Assembly: GCF_015356755.1 (NCBI RefSeq)
Contig: NZ_JADFCO010000062.1
Span: 1-64,000, forward strand
DNA length: 64,000 bases
Origin: Nonlabens antarcticus
GTDB taxonomy: Bacteria > Bacteroidota > Bacteroidia > Flavobacteriales > Flavobacteriaceae
Reading direction: 5' to 3'
Shown here: in pieces, positions 9,162-18,785 of the stretch
Layout: every line of letters begins with the position of its first letter
How positions within the stretch are numbered: the first letter of the stretch is position 1
Notes under the pieces: generated by a model
What the model saw: only the letters and a program-made list of their open reading frames with translations
What the model was told of the DNA's origin: nothing
The model's database searches: none
Program-made: the position numbers and the translations under genes

Positions 9162-9589
9162 ATTGTTTTGACAGGCAGACTTATGAACTATAGCAAGTGA
9201 AACTATGTCGCTAGCGAGGTGGTTAAAAACAAGTGACCTCTTGAAATTGCTTTCAAAAATTTGAAGGTATTAATATTGGGACTGACCTTTAAGAAAAACT
9301 GTCTTGATGTTCGAAATACAAAGGTGATCGATCTTCTTCTTACTTATATAAACAAGGTATGTAGGTGGTGGTTTGTAACCTGCTACCTTCAGCTACCAAA
9401 ATTAAAGAGCAGAGTGAACTATATTATTACTACCAAATGCCAGTAAGCCGTTATGATGTACTAATTTTGTCATTGTCGCAAAATGCTTTTTTATAAATCA
9501 AATAGAGTTTAAAAGAATGTAAAAAGCCCAAGTTTGTTATTTACGATATGAAAGGCATACTGGGATATAAAGCCAACAAACGATTATAA
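9162..9589 (+). pseudogene. decayed C-terminal part of a UDP-HexNAc dehydrogenase (TviB/WbpO type)
   Basis: Conceptual translation aligns, almost without gaps, with the last 140 or so residues of the intact dehydrogenase at 19830-21107. Examples: IVLTGRLMN versus IILAGRRMN, NYVASEVVK versus QYVASEVIK, LGLTFKKNCLDVRNTKV versus LGITFKENCPDVRNTKV, SRYDVLILSLS versus [24 protein letters not shown] versus VVYDVKGILGDQA. There are several in-frame stops (for example TGA at about 9198) and one frameshift near 9355. The original TAA survives at 9587-9589, one base before ugd. The N-terminal two thirds, with the catalytic part, is missing. The neighbour order (dehydrogenase then ugd) is the same as at 19.8-22.6 kb, pointing to an old duplication. 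Confidence 0.85.
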
Positions 9590-9590
9590 T

Positions 9591-10985
9591 ATGAAAATCA
9601 ATAATATCTGCTGTATAGGAGCAGGCTATGTGGGAGGGCCTACTATGTCTGTTATTGCAGCAAAATGTCCGCACATCCAAGTGAACGTGGTAGATCTTAA
9701 TGAACAACGCATTGCCGCCTGGAATGATAACGATCTTGAAAAATTACCTATTTATGAGCCGGGACTTGCGCAGATTGTAGGTAAATCTCGTGGTGTGAAT
9801 TTGCATTTTAGCACGCAGGTAGATCAAGCCATAAGAGATGCCGACATGATTTTCATCTCGGTCAACACGCCTACCAAAACTTATGGAATAGGGAAAGGCA
9901 TGGCGGCAGATCTGAAGTATATCGAGCTTTGTGCCCGTCAGATTGCGGCTGTTTCCCAAAACGATAAGATAATTGTGGAAAAATCGACCCTTCCGGTACG
10001 GACGGCAGAAGCGTTGAACGATATACTTTCCAACACTGGTAATGGAGTTAAATTCCAGGTGCTTTCTAATCCTGAATTCCTTGCCGAAGGAACGGCTATT
10101 GAAGATTTATTACAACCAGATCGTGTGTTGATAGGAGGGGAACGAACTCCTGCTGGAGAAGAAGCCATGCAAGCATTGCACGATGTTTATAACCACTGGG
10201 TTCCTACAGAGCGCATTCTAAAAACTAATGTCTGGTCATCAGAGCTTTCTAAGCTAACGGCTAATGCGTTTTTGGCACAGCGTGTTTCCAGTATCAATAG
10301 TTTAAGTGCATTATGTGAAGCTACGGAAGCTGATGTAGATGAAGTGTCGCGTGCCATAGGTCAAGATTCTAGGATCGGATCTAAGTTTTTGAAATCGAGT
10401 GTTGGCTTCGGCGGTTCGTGTTTTCAAAAGGATATTTTGAATTTGGTCTATCTATGTCAAACCTACGGACTTCAGGAAGTAGCCGATTATTGGCATCAGG
10501 TCATCATCATGAATGATTATCAAAAGCGCCGATTTGCCCAAAAAATAATCAGTACGCTATATAATACCGTTAACGGTAAAAAGATAGTCCTCTTAGGTTG
10601 GGCATTTAAAAAAGATACGAATGACACCCGGGAATCGGCGGCGATTTATGTGGCGGATTACTTATTGAGTGAGCAAGCGGAATTAGTGATCTACGATCCA
10701 AAAGTCACCGCAGAACAAATTTATGCAGATCTGGATTACCTAAACACCAGAACCGAAGAAGAAAACAGGAAGTTAGTTACGATAGTTCATGACCGAACCG
10801 AAATTTTTAATGATGCGCATGCGATTGCTATTCTTACAGAATGGGATGAATTTAAAGAAATCGACTGGAAAATGGTTTATGATAAGATGCTTAAACCAGC
10901 CTTTATATTTGATGGTCGTTCCATTCTTGACATGGAACAATTGAGCGAAATTGGTTTTAAAGGATTTGCTATAGGGAAAGGGTAG
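9591..10985 (+). CDS. ugd: UDP-glucose 6-dehydrogenase, copy 1
   Basis: Oxidises UDP-glucose to UDP-glucuronate with two NAD+, feeding surface polysaccharide synthesis. The protein has 464 aa, with the NAD-binding fold [14 protein letters not shown] at the N-terminus, [15 protein letters not shown] in the middle, and the catalytic cysteine C277 in [10 protein letters not shown]. The C-terminal domain has [19 protein letters not shown]. It is closely similar, roughly three quarters identical by eye, to copy 2 at 21187-22593, but uses fewer AT-rich codons. It follows the dehydrogenase remnant by one base. The long form of Ugd with the KDTNDTRES motif is the one shared by Bacteroidota and eukaryotes. 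Confidence 0.93.
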   Translation: MKINNICCIGAGYVGGPTMSVIAAKCPHIQVNVVDLNEQRIAAWNDNDLEKLPIYEPGLAQIVGKSRGVNLHFSTQVDQAIRDADMIFISVNTPTKTYGIGKGMAADLKYIELCARQIAAVSQNDKIIVEKSTLPVRTAEALNDILSNTGNGVKFQVLSNPEFLAEGTAIEDLLQPDRVLIGGERTPAGEEAMQALHDVYNHWVPTERILKTNVWSSELSKLTANAFLAQRVSSINSLSALCEATEADVDEVSRAIGQDSRIGSKFLKSSVGFGGSCFQKDILNLVYLCQTYGLQEVADYWHQVIIMNDYQKRRFAQKIISTLYNTVNGKKIVLLGWAFKKDTNDTRESAAIYVADYLLSEQAELVIYDPKVTAEQIYADLDYLNTRTEEENRKLVTIVHDRTEIFNDAHAIAILTEWDEFKEIDWKMVYDKMLKPAFIFDGRSILDMEQLSEIGFKGFAIGKG

Positions 10986-11413
10986 GGTTAAATTGACAAA
11001 CGACTGGCTCGGTTGTCGCTGCACTCCAACCTTGCTGACGAAAGACAATCGACTTGATTTTAGATAAATGGAGACTTTTTTAGTAGGAGTGAACTTCAGA
11101 CTTTATTCCGACAGCCGTTGATTACCTATTTTTCAGTTGCACATTTAGACAAGTTCAATGTGAGTTGTAAATTTCAATTATGAATGCCGATTCCATTTTG
11201 TTAAGCAATATATTATAGCGAATTACTTATTGCCACGCTGCTGGAGAGCGGAATCGGTTTGAACCTAATTGAAAAATTAATTGGGAAAAATTTGAAAGAA
11301 ATCTTTGAATTTCAACTGCTAATCTGTTCTTGACTGCGCGCAAATCAACATTTTTACTAAATACTAAATACTAAATACTAAATACTAAATACTAAATACT
11401 AAATACCCAATTC
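10986..11413. other. 428-bp intergenic region with repeat elements
   Basis: No gene seen. The first 60 bp (CGACTGGCTCGG, then CACTCCAACCTTGCTGACG) resemble the sequence just after rfbC at 13982-14030. The last 80 bp carry a degenerate leader (TTCTTGACTGCGCGC) followed by a heptamer array that runs to 9 bp before rfbB. Confidence 0.6.
11356..11404. repeat. heptamer tandem array (ACTAAAT)x7
   Basis: Seven perfect tandem copies end 9 bp before the rfbB start codon. The array follows a TTCTTGACTGCGCGC...CATTTTT leader like the leaders at 50.9-51.5 kb, one of which also carries ACTAAAT repeats (51535-51548). Confidence 0.95.
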
Positions 11414-12418
11414 ATGCAAAAAACAATTCTCATCACCGGCGGCGCTGGATTTATAGGTTCTCACGTGGTGCGACGCTTTGTAGTGAATTATCCAGATTAT
11501 TACATTATCAATCTGGATGCGCTGACCTATGCTGGGAACCTGAAGAATATTGAGGATATTGAGAATCACGCCAATTATCAGTTTATCCATGGAGATATTA
11601 CAGATGGAAAGTTATTAGAAGGGTTATTTGAGAAGCATTCCATAACCCACATCATCCACCTTGCCGCAGAATCCCACGTGGATCGCTCGATTGAGAATCC
11701 GCTGGAGTTTGTGAAGACTAATGTGATGGGAACGGTGGAGCTGCTGGAAGTAGCACGTCGGTTTTGGAAAGATGATAAGAATCACCTGTTCTATCACGTG
11801 AGTACCGACGAGGTTTATGGGAGCCTGGGAAAAACAGGGTTGTTTACAGAGCAGACCGCTTATGATCCCAACTCGCCCTACAGCGCATCAAAGGCTAGCA
11901 GCGATCATTTCGTCAGGGCTTATGGGGAAACTTATGGAATTCCGTTTATTATTTCTAATTGTTCGAACAACTATGGGCCGCACCATTATCCGGAAAAACT
12001 GATTCCCTTATTTATTAAAAATATTATAGACAGCAAACCGCTTCCCGTTTATGGTGATGGGAATTACACCCGGGACTGGTTGTATGTCGAGGATCACGCT
12101 AGGGCGATCGACCTTGCGTTTCATAAGGGCACGTCAGGGGAGACCTATAATATAGGAGGCCATAATGAATGGACAAACATGGATCTTGTGCATTTATTGT
12201 GTGATGTTATGGATGAAAAACTCAACCGGGAAAACGGTACTTCCCGCAAATTGATTGCATTTGTTAAGGACCGCCCGGGCCATGATTTAAGATATGCTAT
12301 CGATGCTTCAAAGATCCAGAATGATATGGGGTGGAAACCTGATGTTGATTTTGAACAAGGGTTGCGTTTGACGGTAGACTGGTTTCTCCAGAATCCAGAA
12401 TGGTTGCAGAAGGAATAA
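11414..12418 (+). CDS. rfbB: dTDP-glucose 4,6-dehydratase
   Basis: Second step of the dTDP-6-deoxyhexose pathway: converts dTDP-glucose to dTDP-4-keto-6-deoxyglucose. It is an extended SDR enzyme of 334 aa with the NAD-binding GGAGFIGSH near the N-terminus, STDEVYG with the catalytic Asp-Glu pair, and YSASKASSDHFVRAYGETYG with the Tyr-x3-Lys catalytic pair. The order rfbB-rfbA-rfbC is the standard cassette, with 151 bp to rfbA. The heptamer array directly before its start could affect expression (inference). The enzyme rfbD, which would finish dTDP-L-rhamnose, is not adjacent. Confidence 0.95.
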   Translation: MQKTILITGGAGFIGSHVVRRFVVNYPDYYIINLDALTYAGNLKNIEDIENHANYQFIHGDITDGKLLEGLFEKHSITHIIHLAAESHVDRSIENPLEFVKTNVMGTVELLEVARRFWKDDKNHLFYHVSTDEVYGSLGKTGLFTEQTAYDPNSPYSASKASSDHFVRAYGETYGIPFIISNCSNNYGPHHYPEKLIPLFIKNIIDSKPLPVYGDGNYTRDWLYVEDHARAIDLAFHKGTSGETYNIGGHNEWTNMDLVHLLCDVMDEKLNRENGTSRKLIAFVKDRPGHDLRYAIDASKIQNDMGWKPDVDFEQGLRLTVDWFLQNPEWLQKE

Positions 12419-12427
12419 TGGTGATCT

Positions 12428-12443
12428 CGCTTTCGCGAAAGTG
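12428..12443. repeat. 16-bp palindrome, copy 3 (one mismatch, after rfbB)
   Basis: CGCTTTCGCGAAAGTG: one base differs from the consensus. It lies 10 bp after the rfbB stop codon, in intergenic DNA. Confidence 0.85.
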
Positions 12444-12569
12444 GAAACAACATCATTACTATCACAAAACATAAGATCTTATTACATTTGGCCTTTACTA
12501 AAAAATTAGATTTTTAACATGCGCACAAGGCCATCTTTGAACTTTGTACCCCATATTTAATACTCCACT

Positions 12570-13430
12570 ATGAAAGGAATCATACTCGCTGGCGGCTCAG
12601 GAACACGATTGCACCCGTTAACAAACTTAGTGTCAAAACAGCTGTTGCCGGTGTATGACAAGCCCATGATCTACTACCCGCTATCCACCTTGATGTCGGC
12701 GGGAATACAGGAAATCCTGATCATCACAACTCCCAAAGATGCCGCACTTTTCCAGGAATTATTAGGCGACGGCAAAAAGTACGGCTGCGATTTTCAATAT
12801 GCAGAACAACCTGAACCCAACGGCCTTGCCGAAGCTTTCATCATAGGCGAGAAATTCATTGATGGCGATACCGTCGCCTTGATTTTAGGAGATAATATCT
12901 TTTACGGCTCTGGTCTGGCACAGCTGTTACAAAACAATACAGATCCAGATGGCGGGATCGTATATGCTTACCACGTCCAGGATCCAGAGCGTTATGGCGT
13001 GGTAGAATTTGACGGGAATGGCACGGCAGTCTCCATTGAAGAAAAGCCCAAACGGCCCAAGTCATCTTTTGCAATTCCAGGGATTTACTTTTATGACCAT
13101 ACCGTAGTAGAAATAGCAAAGAATTTGCAACCCAGCAAGCGCGGTGAGCTGGAAATAACAGACGTTAATAAGGCCTACCTAAAAGAAGGAAAACTCCAGG
13201 TTCAGATTATGGATAAGGGAATTGCGTGGCTGGATACGGGTACTTTTGACAGCCTGATGCAGGCCTCGCAGTTTGTGGAGGTCATCGAACAACGCCAGGG
13301 CCTGAAAGTAGGTTCTATTGAAGGCACCGCCTATGAAATGGGTTATATAACCCGGGAGGAGTTGGGTCAATTGATCCAGCCTCTTCTAAAAAGTGGTTAT
13401 GGTACGAACCTTAAGGATCTAACAAAATGA
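12570..13430 (+). CDS. rfbA: glucose-1-phosphate thymidylyltransferase
   Basis: First step of the pathway: joins dTTP and glucose-1-phosphate to give dTDP-glucose. The 286-aa protein has the nucleotidyltransferase signature [11 protein letters not shown] near the N-terminus, [17 protein letters not shown] with the metal-binding aspartate, and [13 protein letters not shown]. Length and motifs are those of a typical RmlA. It overlaps rfbC by 4 bp (ATGA), so the two are translationally coupled. Confidence 0.96.
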   Translation: MKGIILAGGSGTRLHPLTNLVSKQLLPVYDKPMIYYPLSTLMSAGIQEILIITTPKDAALFQELLGDGKKYGCDFQYAEQPEPNGLAEAFIIGEKFIDGDTVALILGDNIFYGSGLAQLLQNNTDPDGGIVYAYHVQDPERYGVVEFDGNGTAVSIEEKPKRPKSSFAIPGIYFYDHTVVEIAKNLQPSKRGELEITDVNKAYLKEGKLQVQIMDKGIAWLDTGTFDSLMQASQFVEVIEQRQGLKVGSIEGTAYEMGYITREELGQLIQPLLKSGYGTNLKDLTK

Positions 13431-13984
13431 AAGTAACCGAGACTTTTTTAAAGGGCTGTTTTATTATCGAACCCACTGTTTTTGAAGACGAGCGCGGTTA
13501 TTTTATGGAGAGCTATAATAAGGAGCGTTTTGAGAAAGCAACGCAGCTAGCTGTAGATTTTATTCAGGATAACGAGGCGAGATCCTCCTACGGAGTCATA
13601 CGCGGGTTACATTTTCAAAAAGGCAAGCATTCCCAAGCAAAGCTCGTACGCGTGATGGAGGGAAAAGTTCTTGATGTAGCGCTGGACCTTAGAAAGGATT
13701 CAGATACTTTTGGAAAACATGTTGCGCTGGAGCTTTCTGGAGAGAACAGGAAACAGCTATTTGTACCCAGAGGTTTTGCACATGGGTATTCCGTGTTGTC
13801 TGAAACCGCTCTGTTTTTCTATAAATGTGATAATGTCTATAGCAAGGACAGCGAGTCGGGAATTGCTTATGATGATGCTCAATTGTCAATCGATTGGAAG
13901 ATCCCTTTTCATGATCAAATTATTTCATTGAAAGATCAGAATTTGCCGGCTTTTGCTTCTTCATTGAAACCGACAAAGGACTAG
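13427..13984 (+). CDS. rfbC: dTDP-4-dehydrorhamnose 3,5-epimerase
   Basis: Epimerises dTDP-4-keto-6-deoxyglucose at C3 and C5. It is a cupin-fold protein of 185 aa with [18 protein letters not shown], which holds the catalytic histidine, then VLDVALDLR and [13 protein letters not shown]. It overlaps rfbA by 4 bp. The gene is followed by 1.2 kb of repeats rather than by rfbD. The nearest RmlD-like reductase is the one at 32219-33088, which fits better in the FucNAc-like module, so the end product of this cassette is uncertain. Confidence 0.95.
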   Translation: MKVTETFLKGCFIIEPTVFEDERGYFMESYNKERFEKATQLAVDFIQDNEARSSYGVIRGLHFQKGKHSQAKLVRVMEGKVLDVALDLRKDSDTFGKHVALELSGENRKQLFVPRGFAHGYSVLSETALFFYKCDNVYSKDSESGIAYDDAQLSIDWKIPFHDQIISLKDQNLPAFASSLKPTKD

Positions 13985-14419
13985 CTCGATATTCGCTTCA
14001 CTCCAATCTTGCCGACGTAGGACAAAAGACTTTTTTGTTTTTCCTCACTTGCGTTCTCCGCTGGAGAAATGTCCGATAGGACAATGAGGTGATTGATTCC
14101 ATTCAAAATTCTTATTTTAAACGGAAGTCGGGAATAGAAATGTGCAAGGAACATAGAATGCTGACAAACCATATCTCGACTTTCGCTCGATACTGGTTAG
14201 AGGTTATTTATTCTAAATTAGAAATGTTCTACAATTTCATGACTCTTGCTTTCTCCGTTGGAGAAATATCCGATAGGACAATGAGGTGTCTGGTTTCATT
14301 CATAATTCATTAACGTTCAACCGCTTTTGATTGTTTTTGTTTCTCTAATCTTAAAATTCATGTTTTGAACGGAAATCGGGAATAGCAATCTGAAGGAACA
14401 TAGAATGCTGACAATCCAT

Positions 14420-14679
14420 ATCTCGACTCTCGCTCGATATTGGTTAGAGGTTCTTAATTTTGAATTAGAATATTCTACAATTTCATGGCTCTTGCTTTCT
14501 CCGCTGGAGAAATGTCCGATAGGACAATGAGGCACCTGGTTCCTTTCACATCTCGACTTTCGCTCGATACTGATTAGAGGTTCTTAATTTTGAATTAGAA
14601 TATTCTACAATTTCATGGCTCTTGCTTTCTCCGCTGGAGAAATGTCCGATAGGACAATGAGGCACCTAGTTCCTTCCGC
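14420..14679. repeat. 130-bp tandem direct repeat (two near-identical units)
   Basis: Units 14420-14549 and 14550-14679 differ at only a few bases, and a third diverged unit starts at 14680. Each contains hairpin 1 (TTTCTCCGCTGGAGAAA) and hairpin 2 (TGTCCGATAGGACA). The near identity suggests a recent duplication. Confidence 0.9.
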
Positions 14680-14831
14680 ACCTCGACTCTCGCTCGATAC
14701 TGGTAAGAGGTTTTGTATTTTAAATTATTGAGATTTTACAATTTCACAGCCTTTGCTTTCTCCGCTGGAGAAATGCAAAATGAAATGAAGTGTCAAATCG
14801 ATATATTATTGGTAAAGCTTACAAAAACTTG

Positions 14832-14865
14832 TTTCCCTTCTGGGGAAATGCCGAAGGCAATGGGG
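14832..14865 (+). repeat. double-hairpin repeat, TTTCCC variant
   Basis: Hairpin 1 is TTTCCC/GGGGAAA and hairpin 2 is TGCCGAAGGCA. Both stems differ in sequence from the 14.4-kb copies but keep pairing. Related copies are at 37809-37845 and 38216-38252. Confidence 0.75.
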
Positions 14866-15198
14866 CCAGCACAGGAGGTAAATATAATTTTATAGTTCAG
14901 GTTCACAAAATCCTAACTCTTACCATCCAAAAGAAAGAATGTAATTCCTGCGAATCGATCTATTTTCGTTAAACCAAGTGTTTTCCACCTCGACTCCGCT
15001 CAGAGCAACGCCTTAGGGAAGACGGAAGATGAGATGTCAACAAACCACAAACCGTCAAAAGTCTTATATCTTAAGTCACGAGATTTTACTAAGGGAAAAC
15101 AAGCATCGTAGGTCATTTTTATCCTATTATTCTATCTTTACCACTCCAGCAAAGGATCAGCAATTGATTCTTAAAACCAACTAAAACTTACAAGTTTC

Positions 15199-16311
15199 AT
15201 GAAAGTTGCCTTAATTACAGGAGTTACAGGACAAGATGGTGCCTATTTGAGCGAGTTTCTTCTCAAAAAAGGATACGAAGTTCATGGGCTGAAACGCAGG
15301 TCTTCTCTTTTGAATACAGATCGTATTGATCATTTATATGAAGATCCGCATGTGGAGAACCAGCGTTTTATATTGCATTATGGAGATATGACGGACAGTA
15401 CGAACCTGACCCGTTTAATACAGCATATCAACCCAGATGAGATCTACAATCTCGCTGCGATGAGTCACGTTCAAGTATCTTTTGAAATGCCTGAATACAC
15501 CGGGAATACCGATGGATTAGGTACACTAAGGATTTTGGAAGCAGTACGATTGCTGGGGCTGGAGAAGAAAACAAGAATTTATCAAGCTTCAACTTCTGAG
15601 TTGTATGGGAAGGTGCAAGAAGTGCCGCAGTCAGAAACGACACCTTTTTATCCGCGGTCGCCCTATGCGGTTGCCAAAATGTATGCCTATTGGATTACGG
15701 TAAATTATCGGGAGGCTTATGGTATTTATGCCTGTAATGGGATTTTGTTCAATCACGAGTCGCCCATACGTGGTGAGACTTTTGTGACCAGAAAGATTAC
15801 CAGAGCTGCAGCACGTATAGCTTTAGGGCTTCAGGATAAATTTTATTTGGGTAATCTAGATGCACAACGCGATTGGGGCCATGCTAAGGATTACGTGCGC
15901 ATGATGTGGATGATCCTGCAGGCAGACGAGCCAGAGGACTGGGTGATTGCCACGGGAAAGAGCACTTCGGTTAGGGATTTTGTGCGAATGGCATTTTTAG
16001 AAGTGGGAATCGAACTGGAATTCAACGGGTCTGGTGCAGGAGAAACGGCAACCGTGGTCAACTGTACCCATAATGATTTTCAAGTGGAGATCGGTAAGGA
16101 AGTTTTAAGTGTTGATCCTGCCTATTTTAGACCTACAGAAGTGGACCTGCTCATCGGCGATGCCACCAAGGCTAAAACAAAGCTGGGATGGGAATGCCAA
16201 TACGATCTACAGGATTTGGTTAAAGAAATGATGCAGGGCGATGTCAAGCTCATGAAAAAAGACCAGTTTCTTAAGGATAACGGGTATGATACCCTTAATT
16301 ATTTTGAATAG
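15199..16311 (+). CDS. gmd: GDP-mannose 4,6-dehydratase
   Basis: Converts GDP-mannose to GDP-4-keto-6-deoxymannose, the first step to GDP-L-fucose. It is an extended SDR enzyme of 370 aa with [19 protein letters not shown] at the N-terminus, [22 protein letters not shown] and [10 protein letters not shown] with the Tyr-x3-Lys pair. [15 protein letters not shown] and [13 protein letters not shown] are strong Gmd hallmarks. It is followed 81 bp later by fcl, its usual partner. A weak -7-like TATCTTTA lies at 15133-15140. Confidence 0.96.
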   Translation: MKVALITGVTGQDGAYLSEFLLKKGYEVHGLKRRSSLLNTDRIDHLYEDPHVENQRFILHYGDMTDSTNLTRLIQHINPDEIYNLAAMSHVQVSFEMPEYTGNTDGLGTLRILEAVRLLGLEKKTRIYQASTSELYGKVQEVPQSETTPFYPRSPYAVAKMYAYWITVNYREAYGIYACNGILFNHESPIRGETFVTRKITRAAARIALGLQDKFYLGNLDAQRDWGHAKDYVRMMWMILQADEPEDWVIATGKSTSVRDFVRMAFLEVGIELEFNGSGAGETATVVNCTHNDFQVEIGKEVLSVDPAYFRPTEVDLLIGDATKAKTKLGWECQYDLQDLVKEMMQGDVKLMKKDQFLKDNGYDTLNYFE

Positions 16312-16392
16312 TCGAAGTGCCGCACCTGATGCGGCATCTCCTGATACGAGTACCATAATTGAATCACACCACGTTATCATAATTTAAACGCT

Positions 16393-17484
16393 ATGAACAA
16401 ATTTTCAAAAATTTATATAGCAGGCCATCGCGGTCTTGTGGGAAGTGCGATTGTTGACAATCTTAGCGATAAGGGATACGCAAACTTAGTTATGCGAACC
16501 TCGACCGATTTGGATTTGCGGGATCCGGTTGCCGTCAAAGACTTCTTTGATAAGGAGAAGTTGGACTATGTTTTTCTCGCTGCTGCGAAAGTTGGAGGCA
16601 TCGTGGCTAATAACACTTATCGGGCAGATTTTATCTACGAGAATCTCATGATCCAGAACAATGTGATCCATCAAAGTTATGTGTCAGGGGTAAAGAAATT
16701 ATTGTTTTTGGGCAGCACCTGTATTTATCCCAAGGAATGTCCACAGCCCATGAAAGAAGAATATTTGTTGACCGGGCCGCTGGAATATACGAATGAACCC
16801 TACGCGATTGCCAAAATTGCCGGAATCAAAATGTGCGAAAGCTACAATTTACAGTATGGTACCAATTTCATTTCTGTCATGCCTACCAATCTATACGGTC
16901 CCAATGATAATTTTGATTTGGAAAAATCCCACGTATTGCCCGCTTTACTTAGAAAAGTACATTTAGGAAAAGCGCTGGAAGAAGGCAACTGGTACATCAT
17001 AAAAGCCGACTTAAACTCACGACCCATTGAAGGAGTGAATGGTGACGCTACCCAGGAGGAGCAACTGAAAGTTCTTCATAAATACGGTATCATTTTGTCA
17101 GATCAAGCAGTCCAAGTAGAAATATGGGGCTCAGGTAAACCCATGCGGGAATTTCTATGGAGCAAAGACATGGCAGATGCCTGTACCTTTATCATGAAAA
17201 CCGTGGATTTCCAACAAATCGCTGAGGTCTCAACCCCAGATTCTCAAGAGATCCGCAATACCCATATCAATATAGGAACTGGCATAGATATTAGTATAGC
17301 AGATCTAGCCCAGCTTATTAAGAGCATGGTAGGCTTTAAAGGCAGCTTTTTCTTTCGGGATGAGAAACCAGATGGTACGATGAAGAAGTTGACGGATGTG
17401 AGCAAGCTGAAAAAGTTGGGGTGGGAATATAATATGCAGTTGAAGGAAGGGATTCGGGAGATGTACGGTTGGTATATAAAATAA
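16393..17484 (+). CDS. fcl: GDP-L-fucose synthase
   Basis: Epimerises and reduces GDP-4-keto-6-deoxymannose to GDP-L-fucose. It is an SDR protein of 363 aa with GHRGLVGSAIV at the N-terminus, LGSTCIYPKECPQPM, and YAIAKIAGIKMCESY with the catalytic Tyr-x3-Lys. It is about 40 residues longer than the Escherichia coli enzyme. The extra residues lie around 195-235 and in the stretch before NTHINIGTG, as in other Bacteroidota homologues. With gmd it forms a complete GDP-fucose supply pair. Confidence 0.94.
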   Translation: MNKFSKIYIAGHRGLVGSAIVDNLSDKGYANLVMRTSTDLDLRDPVAVKDFFDKEKLDYVFLAAAKVGGIVANNTYRADFIYENLMIQNNVIHQSYVSGVKKLLFLGSTCIYPKECPQPMKEEYLLTGPLEYTNEPYAIAKIAGIKMCESYNLQYGTNFISVMPTNLYGPNDNFDLEKSHVLPALLRKVHLGKALEEGNWYIIKADLNSRPIEGVNGDATQEEQLKVLHKYGIILSDQAVQVEIWGSGKPMREFLWSKDMADACTFIMKTVDFQQIAEVSTPDSQEIRNTHINIGTGIDISIADLAQLIKSMVGFKGSFFFRDEKPDGTMKKLTDVSKLKKLGWEYNMQLKEGIREMYGWYIK

Positions 17485-17948
17485 TCTTGTTTTGTTTCTC
17501 TGTGCCTGCACGCGGAGTCTATGGAATCTTACTTTCAAGTTCTGAACATGAATACATTGTCTCTCCGCGCCTGGACGCGGAGTCTATGGGATCCTTCTTT
17601 CGATTTCTGAACACGAATCAGATTTGTTACAATTGAGTTTAGGCAATCACGAACGGTATTCTGATTTATTGTTTCTCCGCGCCTGGACGCGGAGTCTATG
17701 GAGTATTTCTTTCAAGTTCTAAACATGAATCAGATTATGTAAAACTGAGTTTAGGAGGTCACGAACGGTATTCTGATAATTTGTAGGCTTTTCCTCCGTC
17801 CAGTGGATCCCGCGTCAGGCGCGGGAAGACAATTTAAGTTTTGTAAAATGAATACATTGTTCCTCCACCCATTGGGTCCCGCGTCACTTCGACTTCGCTC
17901 GGTGCGGCGCGTGTGCGCTAAGACAGAGGGCAATGGAAGGTTTTGGAT
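17485..17948. repeat. hairpin-repeat block downstream of fcl
   Basis: Three copies of a hairpin CTCCGCG-CCTGGA-CGCGGAG (about 17494-17520, 17561-17590 and 17673-17701) are spaced by related AT-rich sequence. Two copies of a second hairpin, CCTCCG(C/T)CCAGTGGATCCC type, follow at 17793-17830 and 17861-17926. The last copy carries an inserted CTTCGACTTCGCTCGGTGCG segment in its loop. No gene is seen. Confidence 0.85.
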
Positions 17949-18272
17949 TTATTGTTCATTATCCATAAACCCTTTCCAATCATCCGTCAAATCCCACCAT
18001 TCGGGATTGTCTTTTTCGATCAGGTCAATCTTCCATTGTCTTTTCCACTTTTTTAATTTTTTCTCTCGTGCAGCTGCATCGTGAACCCATTGGTATTCTT
18101 CAAGGTAAACCAGCATTTTAACATTATACCGTTTGGTAAACCCCTCGAATATTTCCAGTTTATGTTGTTCCATCCTATTATCAATTCCGCCGGACATACC
18201 AACGTATATAGTTCCGTTTTTCTTACTGGCAAGAATATAGACGTTGTAGCAATGATAGTCTCTTCTGGGCAT
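17949..18272 (-). CDS. GIY-YIG nuclease-domain protein
   Basis: A 107-aa protein that is essentially one GIY-YIG (UvrC N-terminal type) endonuclease domain. YNVYILASKKNGTIYVGMSG gives the GIY/YIG-like strands, VYIL and IYVG. It is followed by RMEQHK with the conserved Arg, and KLKKWKRQWKIDLIEKDNPEW is the usual C-terminal tail of the small standalone family. It is a lone gene, opposite to its neighbours, and flanked on both sides by the same hairpin repeats. Such small proteins are common in Bacteroidota; their function is not established. Catalytic activity is plausible but unproven. Confidence 0.85.
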   Translation of the reverse strand: MPRRDYHCYNVYILASKKNGTIYVGMSGGIDNRMEQHKLEIFEGFTKRYNVKMLVYLEEYQWVHDAAAREKKLKKWKRQWKIDLIEKDNPEWWDLTDDWKGFMDNEQ

Positions 18273-18785
18273 TTGATTTTGGGCTTCTGATTCTGCGCAC
18301 CTGGACGCGGCTGTCTATGCGTGTAACGTCATTTTTAATGATTGACGTATGGGAAAATTACGAAAAATCCTGTTGAGGAGGTCACGAACGGTATTCAAGT
18401 AATTTGCAGTTTATCCCTCCGCCCAGTGGATCCCGCGTCAAGCGCGGGAAGACAAATACACACAGGTTGTTTCTCCGCGCATGGACGCGGAGTCTATGGA
18501 ATCCTTCTTTCAAGTTCTGAATATGAATCAGATTTGTTACAATTGAGTTTAGTCAATCACAAACGGTATTCTGATAACTTGCAGATTATTCCTCCGCCCA
18601 GTGGATCCCGCGTCACTTCGACTCCGCTCAGTGCGGCGCAAGCGCGGGAAGACAAAACAAATTATTCCATACGCCTAGGACGCTAATCCCTAATAATTCC
18701 AATTAAAAAGATCAAAACGATAACGTTGTAGCATAACCTGAGCTACCAAAATGCAATAAATGAATCTGGTAGTATAGAATATTCT
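18273..18785. repeat. hairpin-repeat block upstream of the GIY-YIG gene
   Basis: Contains further copies of both hairpins found at 17.5-17.9 kb: the CTCCGCG/CGCGGAG type at 18292-18320 (degenerate) and 18471-18499, and the GGATCCCGCG/CGCGGGAAGAC type at 18416-18453 and 18590-18653. The 18590 copy has an inserted inner segment. An open frame at 18342-18686 merely tracks these repeats. Confidence 0.85.

Larger units (their letters stand above)
13985..15198. repeat. 1.2-kb intergenic repeat block between rfbC and gmd
   Basis: No convincing gene. The block contains four or more related units, each running from CTCGACT(T/C)TCGCTCGATACTGG through a TTTCTCC/GGAGAAA hairpin to ATGAGG. The closest pair are exact 130-bp neighbours at 14420-14549 and 14550-14679. 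An older, more diverged unit lies at about 14173-14300. Short open frames follow the repeat pattern. Confidence 0.85.

Noticed and set aside
9261-9446. 61-codon frame beginning MKVLILGLTFKKN taken as a small gene
   Set aside because: It is only the central piece of the decayed dehydrogenase; matching residues continue on both sides across stops and a frameshift.
14089-14535. Three open frames of 60-75 codons between rfbC and gmd
   Set aside because: They lie in the 130-bp-type repeat units and the same peptide pieces recur out of register in other copies.
18342-18686. 114-codon open frame
   Set aside because: Entirely made of the hairpin repeats that also occur on the other side of the GIY-YIG gene; its codons encode the repeat, not a protein family.
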